DNA of 64,000 nt from Epiperipatus broadwayi. Taxonomy: Eukaryota > Onychophora > Udeonychophora > Euonychophora > Peripatidae. This document shows positions 1 through 11,845 of this stretch, piece by piece (the stretch's first letter is position 1; the number at the start of each line of letters is the position of its first letter). Made by a program: the position numbers and the translations under genes. Below the pieces are notes generated by a model. That model was not told the origin of the DNA. It made no database searches and saw only the letters and a list, made by a program, of their open reading frames with translations. Location of the stretch: assembly GCA_028023455.1 (NCBI GenBank), contig JAQFVV010006197.1, positions 21,139,254-21,203,253 on the forward strand, in the 5' to 3' direction.

Positions 1-720
1 TTTTTAGATCGCACGCTGATAACTGTGGAATTTAATTAAGGCATTGATGTAATGGCGATCGACAATTCCAAAAAATATTTACTGATTGCAAATATTTCTA
101 GATAAGAGACGTTACCTTATTGGATGGTGAATTGATTGATTATTGCAGTTATCAGAAAGCAATAAGAAGACTGGGTAACAACTACGCAGAGTAATATAGA
201 GAGTAGTCAAGAGCAGTCATGCAGTAGCAAGTAGCAGACAGTATGGAGTGCATCTACAGTAGAGTTACTGTTCAATTCCAGTAGGAGATATCTGGCGGCA
301 GCCGCAGTGCTTACTATGAAGAGTTTGTGTACAGCTAAACTGGACTGGGGCTAAGGTATGCCCATTGTGAACCATTTTTGTAGCAGCCAGCCTGAAAGAA
401 CATTGTGGGAATTGAACTTTAGCAAACTGTAGAAATAGACTTGTTGCAGACCATTTGCTGGAGAGCATCCATTTGCAGACCATTCATTGTAGAGCAGTCA
501 GTGCAGACCATTCATTTGGAGACCATCCATTGCAGAGAATACAGAGTATATTCAGTGCATTCGTTGCAGGCCATTCATTGGAGAGCATACGAAGCAGAGC
601 ATTAGTTGCAAGAGAATATCGTGGGAATTGTATATAGTTATTTTCTGACTGCACAGTCATACTTGCGCATATAACATTTGCACAGTCAGACTGGCGAATA
701 AAACATAAGCTTATTTAATT
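1..720. other. GC-richer retroelement-like block, window-truncated
   Basis: This block is clearly less AT-rich than its surroundings and contains a degenerate tandem repeat (440-606). It ends near 695-720 in a short inverted motif (CTGACTG about 646, CAGTCAG about 682) followed by AATAAA at 698. The base composition, internal repetition and polyadenylation-type hexamer suggest the end of a retroelement or its LTR that begins left of the window. No coding domain was recognised, and the short open frames here follow the repeat. It is an inference; there is no second copy in the window to define its ends. Confidence 0.35.
440..606 (+). repeat. Degenerate ~28-bp tandem repeat
   Basis: About five to six imperfect units built on TTGCAGACCATTCATTGGAG, for instance at 443, 472, 501 and 563. 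The spacing is about 26-30 bp and the last units are more diverged. A 60-residue open frame across it is a by-product of the repetition rather than a gene. Confidence 0.7.
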
Positions 721-798
721 TTTAGATAGTGTGCACAAGAAACAAAAAACAAATAACACAATTAAAATAAATATGTAATAAGAAAGAAATACAAAAAA

Positions 799-873
799 GA
801 TAATGATGATGATGATAATAATAATAATAATAACAACAGCAACAACAATAATAACAACAACAATAATAATAAA
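799..873. repeat. Compound GAT/AAT/AAC microsatellite
   Basis: A run of GAT triplets passes into AAT and then mixed AAC/AAT triplets. Seen directly. Confidence 0.9.
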
Positions 874-1439
874 AGACTAAATATGAATTTTGTGATAGTT
901 ATATTAAACCAATCTGTGAATCACAAATAATTAATAATAAAAATCATGTATAACAGCTACATAAAAATATATATTAATAATAGTTACACATAAGAAACCC
1001 TTTTCAGCACAATGTTTTGGCCCTTTTCAAATGTTATGTATTTATTTTAATGTTAACCAATTATTGCACATAAAATACCATCTAGTGTTCTATAATGTAA
1101 GTAAAACAACAACAACAAAATAAAACATCAGTAAAATAAAACAAAACCTTCTTGTAGACATCCAATATAACTTCAAAGAATTAACTATATAACTAACAAC
1201 ATACAGTATAAATAATACATACATTATACAACTTTATATATACTATTTTATATAATTTCCCATTCATTTTTAATTGACTAGTTTTTAATTAAATTTATTG
1301 AAATTTTATAAATATTCATACAATTATTCAAGTTATGCTTAATGTAATATGTTTCATATATTTGTTTTCTTTTAAGATTTTTATTGTAATATAAAGTTGT
1401 AATATTATTTGTAGCATCTATTTTATGTCCTTATATTAA
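874..1439. other. AT-rich spacer, nothing recognised
   Basis: Very AT-rich DNA with short A and T runs. I see no coding frame, inverted repeat or match to other parts of the window. Confidence 0.6.
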
Positions 1440-3600
1440 TTTTTGATGACATCAAGATCTTTAACATGTTGCTTCATTATTTTATATATTTGATATTTCA
1501 TAATATTTTTTTTTAACTTTTGCTGCAAATTTTTCTTTTGAAAAGACTTCAACCCTATGTTAATTGTAGCTCATTATATTCTATTTTTAGCTATATCTTT
1601 GCAATAAAAGCAATCAATTTTGTACTTCTTAAAATGTCTTCTCATAAAAATCATGCTCAAGTTCATCATAAAATACCTTTTTAAGACATTTTGTATGGTT
1701 CATTCATTCCACATATTAAATAAATGGAGATATTGTTTTATAATGATGGACTCTACAATAGTACAGACAGCAAGCAAAAAAAAAACATATTGATTTTACG
1801 ATCTTGCCATTGTATTTTCATAATTTTATACATTATCCTTAAATAAAAAAATTTAAATTACTTATAGATTATGTCAATAACCTCCTCATAATAAATTACG
1901 CAAAATAACAATTCTATATACACAATTAACTTAGCTATAGTACTTATATCACTATGATGAAATATTCTTTCTTTCAAATAGTTGAAAACACTATGATCCC
2001 TTAGCATCTAAGTCCACTTTTCTATTTAAAAAACTACTAATATATCTAAACTGTTATTAAAGCAGGCAAAACTGTCTATACTTATTGCCACTCAGTGCAA
2101 ACCAAAGTAATCAATGGATTAGAGAATTTTTTCTGTTTTAATAACATTTATAAGCAAGCAGAAGAAATGGCAATCATGTGATGTTTGTTGGCTTATATCT
2201 AAGCTGGTTTATATTCTTAAGTTAATAACTACCGTAGTTAAAAGTTGTTGAAAATTTTTAACACTGGATTAGCTAATAAAGAATTTGAGACATTTGAATA
2301 CTAATTACTAAATCAAAGTCATTATATGCTGAATTCAAAATATTATGTACATTCTATGGATTACCTTTTGATTTGGCAAAGATAGCAGAATTATCAGCAT
2401 ACTATAAATTCAGAAACTATGAAGGTGAAATTCTTGTTTTTGCTTTTTGATCAAATTAAATTAAAAACTCCACTACCAAATTTATATGCATCTGAATCCC
2501 TGTTTTATTAAGCCATGTATAATATTTCCAAAGAACCCTGTCATAAAAATCTAAATCAATGTTGAATCAAATACACATCCTTGTTTAACACACATTTAAA
2601 TTACATATGTATCAGATTTTCCATCTTAAGAGATAACATTTTCTCTCATTCCTTCATGCAAAAGCCGTTTAATATAAATAAACTTTAAGCAGCCAATTAA
2701 TTTCAAAGAATGTCATAGATTTATTTAATAAATTGAATCAAATACTTTGACCAAATCAGTAAAAACAATATATAAATCATTCTTTTGTTTCTGACATTTC
2801 CTCTCTTCATTTCACCTGGTGAACAAAATCATTGCAATAGTGTTTTTTCATTTATTTAAGACCACACTGAATCACTGGTAATCATTCATGGATGACTGGA
2901 AGCATTTTTTTAAAACAAAATCCTCAAAAATATTTTTGCCATAGTAGATAATAATGATATTCCTTGATAATTACTCTAGTGTTGTCTATACCATTTATAT
3001 TTAAAATTGCAATAATCTTTAAGATCAGACATCCCAACTTCTAAGTCCATATATTCCTAAAAAATTTCAACAAAATTGAAGTTAATATATTATCATCATA
3101 AACATCTCTAAGGATTTCATCAGGACTTTCAGCCTTTCCACTTTAAGATTACAAAGAATTGAAGCTGGATATCTTTATCCAAATCTAAATGAATAAGTAG
3201 AATGATAGGATGAGTATAATATTAAAAGTCGCCATCTCAATTATTATATCATTATTCAAAAAATAATCAAAATACTTTTACCTTTTTGAAATATTATTAT
3301 CAGCAGAAAAGTGTGTATCATTGATAGATTTTAATAGGATTAAGATATCCTTTTTCATATTTATATATGTCCAAAAAAGCTCTAAATTGATCATGAGCAT
3401 AAAAATTTATATTTCTTTTGCAGTTGTAATCTACTAATTATTTTGAAACCATCTTGTCAATTGTTGAACTTCTGGAGTTTAATTCAAGATTTTACAAAAC
3501 AATTCAATTTAAATCCATTTTTTAAAGATTTTTTCATATTTGTGAGATATAGAACAAAGCTTAAATAGAGCATCAATTGTATAATTTGTTGCCACTTTCA
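1440..3600 (-). pseudogene. Decayed CR1-like non-LTR retrotransposon ORF2 (linker, RT, C-terminus)
   Basis: Reading the minus strand across many stops and frame changes gives the motif order of a non-LTR reverse transcriptase. A linker piece LNPIK lies near 3340. RT motif A appears as TDLVKVFDSI at about 2775-2730, motif B as CVKQGCVF at 2595-2570 and motif C as YADNSAIFAKS at 2405-2370. The post-RT segment resembling FRYLGSFL lies at about 2053-2025, DLDAKGS near 2010, and C-terminal pieces VFYDELEHDF and SFQKKNLQQ at about 1670 and 1540. Order and spacing match the endonuclease/RT ORF2 of CR1/Jockey-type LINEs. It is an old, dead copy with every domain broken. A repeat of family C is inserted between the motif C region and the FRYLGS segment. 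The endonuclease may continue beyond 3600, where I can no longer recognise it. Exact clade is not assigned. Confidence 0.75.
2041..2206. mobile_element. Family C repeat insertion with 13-bp target duplication
   Basis: The 140-bp insert (2054-2193) starts with a family C end (GCAGGCAAAACTG) and finishes with the opposite family C end (ATCATGTGATG) in inverted orientation. It is flanked by TATATCTAAACTG (2041-2053) and TATATCTAAGCTG (2194-2206), a 13-bp duplication with one mismatch. Removing the insert and one repeat rejoins the host reverse transcriptase frame between its NQ and FRY residues. The hammerhead segment of the family is missing from this short copy. Confidence 0.8.
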
Positions 3601-4202
3601 AATAACTTATTATTAAGGTCCTGCCTTATATAAGATCATAATTAAGATGATCCAGTTCTCTTTCTCAATATCAAAAGATTTAATGTGCAGAAAATAAAGA
3701 AAGAGAGTTAGAATCATTGACTGTATAACTAAATTATGGAAATGTTTGTTAAACAAAAATACAATCATGTTATCACAGTTAGTGGAGATATATTCTTTTA
3801 CTGAAAACACCAAGGTAAAAAAAATGGAGGAATGTGATGACAAAAAGACAGAAAAGAAGTTTGTTGTCAGAAATAGCACCTAACACTTTGCTAATCCAAC
3901 ATCTTATCTTATGAAGCAGCAAAGAATGCTCTTGGTTAGCAAATGTTTACTGATTACATATAGTTTACCTTATAATCTAAAGATCTTTCTACTATCTGTC
4001 ACTTGCAGTTCTCAGGAGTATTCTGAGTTCAGGATGTAAACAACTAATTATTGATTGTAACATTTACATACAGTCATCTATACTGAATTTAATATAATTA
4101 GAAGGGATTTGGCTCAGACTTTCAAGTTCTCTATAGGTATATATCCCATAATATACAAATGATACTAAGCAATGATTATATATGTGTATGGGAGATAATG
4201 AT
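3601..4202. other. AT-rich spacer
   Basis: May hold unrecognisable upstream remains of the decayed LINE on the minus strand. An 88-residue hydrophobic minus-strand frame (3613-3879) has no recognisable family and looks like chance in AT-rich DNA. Confidence 0.4.
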
Positions 4203-4300
4203 CTGGACCAACTGATGAGTGCTGGTTCAGCACAATTTACATATGTTGGAGATAATTTATCTTTTTCACATGTATGTGATAATGTATATCAGTTGTATAA
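4203..4300 (+). repeat. Family E fragment with hammerhead-like segment
   Basis: Contains GGACCAA, CTGATGA, and the stem GTGCT/AGCAC around loop GGTTC, followed by TTGG. This is the same order as the ribozyme segment of the 51404-53070 array. The GAAA box is lost (CAATT instead), so this copy should be inactive. Confidence 0.6.
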
Positions 4301-4885
4301 GATGGATTGGATAGCTGTAGGGATCTTGAAGGTCTGAGTTCAAATCTCTTCTAATTATTAATTGGTAAATGGGTATTTAGATATATTAATATTGATTATT
4401 ATATTAATTATTAAGTGAAACAAAAAAAATCATGCTTCTCATCATTCAGCATTTCATAGTCTTGTGTATGTTGCCTCTTTTTTTATATCTGTAGAAAGTT
4501 GCTGATATGGTCTTTGTACAGCATTGTATTATTAAAAATCCTTTTTATATCTCTTATTAGATAATAAAATATCCATGGATGATAATTTAGCTGTTTCCAC
4601 AAGTAACACATATCTCTATCGGATATTTTTTGTATTAAATATCATTTATAGTAATAGTTGATCATTTTTAATACATATTAATGGCAAAATTGGATCTATA
4701 TGTATATAGATAAAATTTCACAATTCCTGTTATCCCTGTTTAGTAATAGTATAGTCATTTCTCATGATGATGTGAAACCATATTGCGTAGTCAAATGCTT
4801 CCAACATCTTTTAATGTTTAAAGTGTTTAGATTATTCCTTGAGTAAGTTAAGGCCAGATACTTCAATTGAGAATGTATGATACAT
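4301..4885. other. AT-rich spacer
   Basis: Nothing recognised. A weak tRNA B-box-like GAGTTCAAATCTC at about 4338 is too isolated to call. Confidence 0.5.
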
Positions 4886-5074
4886 TGTTAGCGATTAAAC
4901 CAATGCACATGCGCTTTAAAGATAAATTATAAATAAATACTCTCACTTTTTTCCAGACACAAGATATAGTATTTTAGAAAGAATTGACTGAATCCACCCA
5001 TTCTTTCAACCCAAACATTTATGTATTCATTTATAATTTATTTTTAAAGTGCATATGCATTGGCTTAATTGCTA
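4886..5074. mobile_element. Foldback miniature element (MITE family B)
   Basis: The two ends form a roughly 50-bp inverted repeat. TTAGCGATTAAACCAATGCA on the left matches the reverse complement of the right end ATGCATTGGCTTAATTGCTA with few differences, and the match continues through AAATTATAAATAAATAC. A related sequence lies at 19240-19622. The family shares a downstream 45-bp tail with 51351-51396 and 53880-53920. No coding capacity. A TA target duplication is possible. Superfamily not assigned. Confidence 0.75.
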
Positions 5075-5182
5075 ATATCACTATTACAGTATTAAAACAT
5101 AGCACTATATAAAATAATATCTCATTAGATACATTGTTAGGTAATTTTTATTTATTATTATACTGCAAAAATAATAATTAAA

Positions 5183-5229
5183 TGGATAATCTCTAATCTA
5201 ATGAAATGACTAATAAAAATTATTAATAT
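5183..5229 (+). repeat. Shared 45-bp tail motif, copy 1 of 3
   Basis: GGATAATCTCT followed by ATGACTAATAAAAATTAT. It recurs at 51351-51396 and 53880-53920 next to foldback elements, so it is probably part of a larger repeat of which only fragments survive. Confidence 0.65.
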
Positions 5230-6156
5230 TTTTAGGTAAGGTTTGCAAGTATAATCTATAATACTATAAAATTATAATCCCAGGTAAACATTTATTAGTT
5301 ATATATGAGATACTTTCTGTTGAAAGCTTTTATCACTCCATTTGGCATTATACTGAACTTAATTGCATATCATGATGGTCTTTGAATCAATATAATTCTT
5401 TATTGTTAATTATCATTGAGATATTGTTCTGTGAGACTAATGAGTTTTGTCTCATTTCTTTTTGAGGGATGACTTATATGTCAAATAATTTATGTTTTAC
5501 AGTATTAATTTTAGAAAAGATTTTTTCATTTTTGTTTCTAATCAATATTTGTAATAGATCACAACAAAGTTTATATATATATGTAATCATTAAGATAGCA
5601 TTATAGAATGAGAGAACAAATAAGGGTGAAGTTATCAACACACACCTTTTCTTGATACTCTTATCTGAGCTGAGGAAGATATCTTCACATAACAAATATT
5701 ACATTACAATGAAATATATAATTTTAATGATTAATAAGACCCATACACAGAATTAAATATGATAAAGGTGGGATGTTTGTATGTAAACAATGTATAGAAG
5801 TATTAAATTAGGAAAAGTAGAATGACCATTGAAAATAATTTACAAGAGAGTTAAACACAGTAAAGATGGAAAATTTGACTGTAAATAACTTTAAGCTTTA
5901 AAGTCAAAAAGATAACATTAAAGTATTGAATTATCAACACAGATGTAGACATCTGGGCAGGTGGAGATTAATCTTCTTGTTCATTTAACAAGTGCATGAA
6001 TGCAGTTTACAAAATATATGTATAGACAATAAATATAAAGTGAGAGATGATGAACTGGAACTTTTATATGCTGGTGAATGATAGTGAAACTGTAGATTAT
6101 GAAATAAAAGAGATAATAAATATGAAAAAAAAATTCTTAATTTATTCTAAGCAACA
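5230..6156. other. AT-rich spacer
   Basis: No frame, repeat or structure that I can support. Confidence 0.5.
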
Positions 6157-6338
6157 TATATTAAGGCTATAACCTTAAGACTATGCGACAGTAGGGATCT
6201 CTACAAATCTTTAACACAGTCTTATGTTGTGTTAAAGATTTGTACAGGTTCCTACTGTCGATGCATTGTGCTAAAGATTTGTAGAGGTCTCTACTGTCGC
6301 ATCTAGGCGCATAGTCTTAAGGTTATAGTCTTAATATA
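6157..6338. mobile_element. 182-bp foldback MITE with internal repeats
   Basis: The termini (6157-6187 and 6308-6338) are a 31-bp inverted repeat starting TATATTAAGGCTATAACC with one internal mismatch. Inside, the motif AAAGATTTGTA with TACTGTCG occurs three times, once inverted (6190-6213) and twice direct (about 6233-6260 and 6272-6300), so the whole element can fold on itself. It has no coding capacity. The AT-rich palindromic ends are compatible with TA insertion, as in Tc1/mariner-type MITEs, which is inference. Confidence 0.85.
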
Positions 6339-7729
6339 TATTACTTAGGTAATGAGTATGGCTTAACAAATTATTAATTACAACTTAAATTTATTCTATA
6401 ACTTTGGCCAATTAATTATTAAAAAAATAAATATATATTTTGTTGTATTACAGTAATTCTAAAAGTTTCACAAGGTGTTATAAAGCATATAGATATTTTT
6501 CTCATCTCAAGGTAAGTCTAAAGGGAGATAGACAAATAATCGACCGCTTGAATTTTTTATTCCACGCTGCTAACTTGAATTATTAATTATATGTACCTAT
6601 TTGCGTCTCCATTTATTTGTAAAGATTTTTAATTATTTTATTTTAATAATTTTATTTGCATCTGGAAAACAGGTGAAGAATCCATTATATTATAGTCATA
6701 TTTTTAACCATAATCAGAAAAAAAATCATTAACTTGTTAAAAACCTAAAAAGAAAATTCAAGGTCAATTGAATGTGATACTTAGCAGGTGGTTGCAATAA
6801 TTCAAAATGAAAAACTTGCTATTATTAATTTCTTTTCTAATAATGTAACGACCAACTACAAATAATAATATTAATAAACTGCACTGTTGTATTTAATTAG
6901 AGAAGGATAATCATAATTATGATAAGAGAAGCTATCTTTCTATTATTGATGATTTTGTGAAACATTTTTACTACAGTATTTTATTATTAGATTTATCTTT
7001 AGATTTATCTGACTGCATTGAGGAAAAAATAAAATCCAATAAATTGTGAGATTATTTTACGTTTAAAAGAATTTTCCTTAAGCTGTTTATCTGTTAAGAA
7101 AAATAATTAAAGGTTTTTTTCTTTTGTTATTTTATTGAAAGCTTGAGTATTCTGATGAATAAATATTAAATTATTTTTTAAAGTCAAATAGTCATTAGAA
7201 AATGGACTTCAGTGTGTGTGTTTTTATGTTAAAAAAATTACTTATATATACGTAGTTATATCAAATTTATAGACAGATAAATAGCTTAAGATTTATTAAT
7301 AGTAACACAATTTCAATATCACATGATAGCTATCACCTTGATTACCGGGAGTTGACAATGCACCGGCATTTCATCAGATATATCTCATGCTAAATTTGTT
7401 GAAGTGAAGATTTAATAGTTGTGACATAAGATATAATATTTCCAGGTATATTACTTTTATAAAGATTATTAAACAAAAGGCTTAACATTATTAATAATAA
7501 ATTATAAAAAAAACATCACATGACCTAGTTTATACCATGCTTTTTAGGGAGCAAAGTTCTGTTTAATCATTTCAGTGCTGCCATCTATTATAAGTTCAAG
7601 TAAAACAATAAATGCTAGATAATAGTTTTTATTAAATCCCTATTTAGCGTCATTCTGTTAATATTCCCAGATGAATAGCAGTAGCTGTTGGATGAAAAAT
7701 GCATTCTGTCCTAAAAATATAGATGTCTA
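6339..7729. other. AT-rich spacer
   Basis: Mostly AT-rich DNA without recognisable features. A small GC-richer island at 7335-7390 contains the palindrome-like TGCACCGGCA; its minus strand has CTGATGA next to a 5-bp stem but no GAAA box. Confidence 0.45.
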
Positions 7730-10115
7730 GATCCACCCTGACTATAAAAAGATTGGAAAAAAAAATATTTTACAGATTATGACAGCATGATGACTATGAA
7801 GATGTAACTGAAGGCAAGAGACAGGGTATCCAGATACTGCTGCTAGTGCTATAATGGAGTTTTGATTCACATGGAGGCCAGAGCCAGCTTTTCTGTGGTT
7901 TATTAACCCATATATATTGTGAACTAGCCAATATGCCTGAAGTCTACCAAATTCTAAACTAAATGGAACTGACTGTTGTATGACAACAGTTATCAGATAC
8001 CTTTCCCAAAGATGACAATAAACCAATCTACTGTTTTAAAAGGGACCAGCTTAGTCAAACATTCTATTAGGTTGCTGAAGTAGTTTATATGTATACTGTT
8101 TTATTTATATGCAGAGAAGCACAAATAAAGATACTACATTGGATATATATATGACACCTGATGTGTGTTTTATATATTGAGAATATTTTAAATAATTTAT
8201 TGAAAATGACAATTAAAATTATAAGATTTAAAAATAAATAATTTTTGACAACAAAAAATAAAACAAGGAAAAAATAATAATAAAAGACATTTGTGTCTGA
8301 AGATTATTTGTTCTCATTATTGTTCTTAAAAAAAGAAAAGAAAACAGAGGATCTTTTTTTTTAAATATTGAAAATGAGATCACAAGGACCTGCATTTTAA
8401 ATGAAACTTTCTTTATTGAAAATGATTTTTTTAAAATTAAAGTAAACTCCAAAAATCTTCTTAGATTAGAGAAAAAAGATGTTGCTATAATATTTTTAAA
8501 GATGTTTACAATTAATTAAGAGTAAAATGAAAAAAAACAACTTTGATGAAGGACTGTCAAAGAATTAATATATATATATATTTAAAAGTAAAAAAAAACT
8601 TTTATACCATTAATTAATTAATAATTTTGATTCATACTATCTATTTTTTATATATACACATATATGTGTGAATTTTATGTACATTTTGACATTTAATTAA
8701 TTATGTCTTATAAAAATATTTTACGGGAATAAGTTAATTTATTAACCTTTTAACTGCTAATTATATTATTGGTTGTGTGAGCTAAAAATCAAAGCTTTTA
8801 ATTGGCCAGCTCACAAACTGAAGACAAGTCAATTGTCAAAATATTTTCACCTTTAATATCATATTGACTTTATATTCGTTTATAAAAAGTATATTAATAC
8901 ATTGTCAGGTTATAAAAGTGAATGAAAGTTCTTTCAAAAATAAATTGCTATTTATTTATTATAAAATATTCAATTTCGGCAACATAAAAGCCATCATATA
9001 AATAAAGAGTTCATGACGAAAATGCCTTTTACATTATAGAAAAGTAAATATTTCTTTTTGCTAAATCTTAAATATTTTTACTAAAATCTTCAATATTTTT
9101 CGAAAATAATTTTGTTTTTTTAATATACTCCCTGAAAATGATTTGTAATTACTCAATATATACTTTTAATATACTTTAAATTATATTCAAAATGAAAACC
9201 TCAGCGTTTTTCTTTATTTTCTTTGATCAGGCGGTTTCTTTGTTCTTTCCAGCCAATCAGAATGTCTTTTTCGGCTGAGAGCCGGCTGAAAGCCAATCAC
9301 CAACAAGCTTCTTTCTTTGTTTAGCTTTAAATGCGGTTTTATTGATTTTTTACTTGTAAAATAATTCGGAAGAGGGCACCATCTTACAGAACTTTTAAAA
9401 ACCTAATCAATAACTGTCAAACGAATATCCTAGCATTAAAAATAATGGAATTAGAGTGATGTCAGCTGTCGATGAGAGGCCTTGTAAGAGGCGAGAAAAT
9501 GGTTAATTAATGAAATATCATTAGGATATAAACACCTATGTGTGCTTACATCTGAATGAGTACACAATCATATACTAAATTGATCATTACTTATGTATCA
9601 TTAAAAATGAATAGAATGTTTTATACAGCATTTCTGTGTTAATTTATATAGGTATGTGTCATGTAAACATGTGAAAATCTGTAAATTGTTAAATTAATTA
9701 TGTATTATAAAAATGAATTTCATTTATAGGTTTATGATAATTCAGATATGTTCATTTTATATTATAACAACATGTTTGCATGTAAATATATGTTTTATAT
9801 ACTGAGATATTTGTAAATCACAATGTGATAACATTTCTTTTTGTATTATTCAAAATCAGCATGCTGAATTTATATTTATAGCATACTTAGCAGACTTTGT
9901 TTTGATTTTATTGTTTCTAATTAATAACTTTATATTTCATTGTTTAAATTATTCCAGTGAATTTATTTAATTCTAAATTATTACAAATTGTATGTTGTAT
10001 TATATCTCTTTCTCACAGTTACAGATGTAGAGCTTTTGCTCACTGAGCTGGATTCATGCATAATAGTCTTTTATATAAAAGGGGTTTATTATATTTAGTG
10101 TTTATGAACATCCAG
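7730..10115. repeat. Duplicated segment, copy A (with MITE insertion)
   Basis: From TGACTATAAAAAG to TTATATTTAGTGTTTATGAA this segment matches 11846-13360 in the same orientation, with several length differences. Copy A has an extra stretch of about 370 bp near 8325-8700 and the 757-bp element at 8746-9502. It lacks about 300 bp found in copy B at 12350-12655. It may be a tandem segmental duplication or two insertions of an unrecognised transposon. The short minus-strand frames at 7742 and 11893 are homologous but poorly conserved, so I do not call them genes. Confidence 0.8.
8746..9502 (+). mobile_element. piggyBac-like non-autonomous element (757 bp)
   Basis: Bounded by TTAA on both sides (8742-8745 and 9503-9506). 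The ends read CCTTTTAACTGC and, on the other strand, CCATTTTCTCGCC. TTAA target duplication with CC termini is the hallmark of piggyBac-type elements. The related segment at 12735-12785 has the unoccupied site with a single TTAA. A second copy in the opposite orientation lies at 38607-39352. No transposase is encoded, so it would have moved using an enzyme in trans. Its GC-richer core has two CCAAT boxes 40 bp apart (9253 and 9293). Confidence 0.85.
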
Positions 10116-11845
10116 TGGGTGATGGTTTCATTATATCTCTAACACTGGATTGGTGTAACGGGGATATCCTTTAAAGTCCATGCACTACATTTCATTTTAA
10201 TTATTTCTTTAAAAAATTAAGTTTGTAGTTAGCCAGTACAATAATAGTACTAAGTGGCCAGAGGATTGCTAATGATCAGCATGCTTTAGTATCCCAGCAT
10301 TATTTTTTAATCATTATATTTTTATGGATTAACACTTTTAAGTATGTGCAACCAAATTATTATTAAGTTTGGAAAAGCTAAATAATTAGCCTGGTCTATA
10401 GTAGACCATTTTCAAATCCAGTCACAAGATTGACTGTTGATTTTATTGTTGATCATTAATGATGATGAATGATTATTATTCTTGTCTGTAATGTTGGTGA
10501 ACTTTACTTTATTTTTTGCTGATCTCTCAGTCGCATAGTTATTCATTATATATGTTGTATATTTAAATTTGAGTCTTTGATTTGGGATTGATGATGATGA
10601 TTTTCTCTCACCTTAGGTTGACCTCTATTCTCTGAACTGTTACAAATGGCTAACCAACTGTGGATCTGATGATGGTCAAGTATAGGTGGTCACTACATCA
10701 AAATTGCCATGCAACTTGATCCTCAGATATAATTATATTTGAGAAAGTAAAAAATTATACATTTTATGCAAAATTAATAAAAAAAATACTGTGAAACATG
10801 TGACAAGAGTATTGATGATTATAAGTTATAAAATAGTGGTTAGTGTATATTTAAAGAGTTCATATTTAGAGTTGAATAAAAAATCAATAATTTTGGAGAT
10901 TGGATTGAGTTTTGACTGATGGAGTTTGTTTAGCTATACTTTCAGTTTTGATAATGGATGGAGGGTTTTGTTATCAGCTTGAGGATACAATGTTTTTATG
11001 CAACTTCAGTGAGGGTTCTATCTCAGTCAATGCTTCAACCCATTTTATGATTTCCTATTGTTTATCATGGTGCAGTTAACAGAGTTCAGCCATAATCCCA
11101 GTCTCTAAGTCTCCCAAAATAAAAGCAAGGCATAGTTTTATATTTTACAGCCCCTAAAAATCAAAGGAGCAGGGCTTTGAAAAGATTTTTTGCATTATTT
11201 TTATTTTGGATTATGGTAGCTTATAGGGTCTACATTGTTGTAGGTCTTTTGGTGATCATGGTGCACTGTGTACTTGTAGTCAAGAGGCTGAAATCTTTAT
11301 CTCAGAGTTGCAGGTCCCTATTCATTCTGTTACTGTCAGATCCCTATCACATTTCTAAAAAAAATTGATGAATACATAGTTTGAATTATGAACTTTGTGT
11401 TATTTACACATGTATATTATGTAAAATATCATTAGGTTAGTGTTTCATTTTTCTTTCTCCATTAGGAAGGATATATGTTTTTGGGTCACATGGCATATAA
11501 CAACATAGTAGAGTGTGTGCATATTTATATAAAGTTAAAAGGAAAAGTAGAAATAAACACAAATTTTTTGTAGATATTTTTTATATTACACTGGAATAAC
11601 AGTTAAGGATTAATTAATAATTTTTGAATGTAAAGTTATTACATACTGTAGTTTTAAACCAAACATTTAAAAAAGTCTAATGTTTTATTAATTCTGATTT
11701 TGAAATTAAAAGAAGCAGGTTTTATGTTATAATAGATATACTGGTAATTATAAAATTTCACTATCTATTTTAATTGGATTAAGAAGTTTAATTAAAGCTT
11801 GTATGACATATTTTGATAAAATCCTACAAAGTTATTTTTGAAAGG
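10116..11845. other. AT-rich spacer between duplicated segments
   Basis: Contains a GAT-rich patch at 10455-10490, another at 10588-10602, and slightly GC-richer DNA at 10900-11370. A 63-residue hydrophobic frame at 11177-11368 is not recognisable. I see no gene. Confidence 0.45.

Noticed and set aside
3613-3879. Membrane protein (88-residue hydrophobic frame)
   Set aside because: Hydrophobicity follows T-rich DNA; the frame lies next to the decayed LINE and has no recognisable family.
7330-7375. Minus-strand CTGATGA followed by the perfect stem AATGC/GCATT
   Set aside because: The required GAAA box is missing (GTCAAC), so the match is incomplete.
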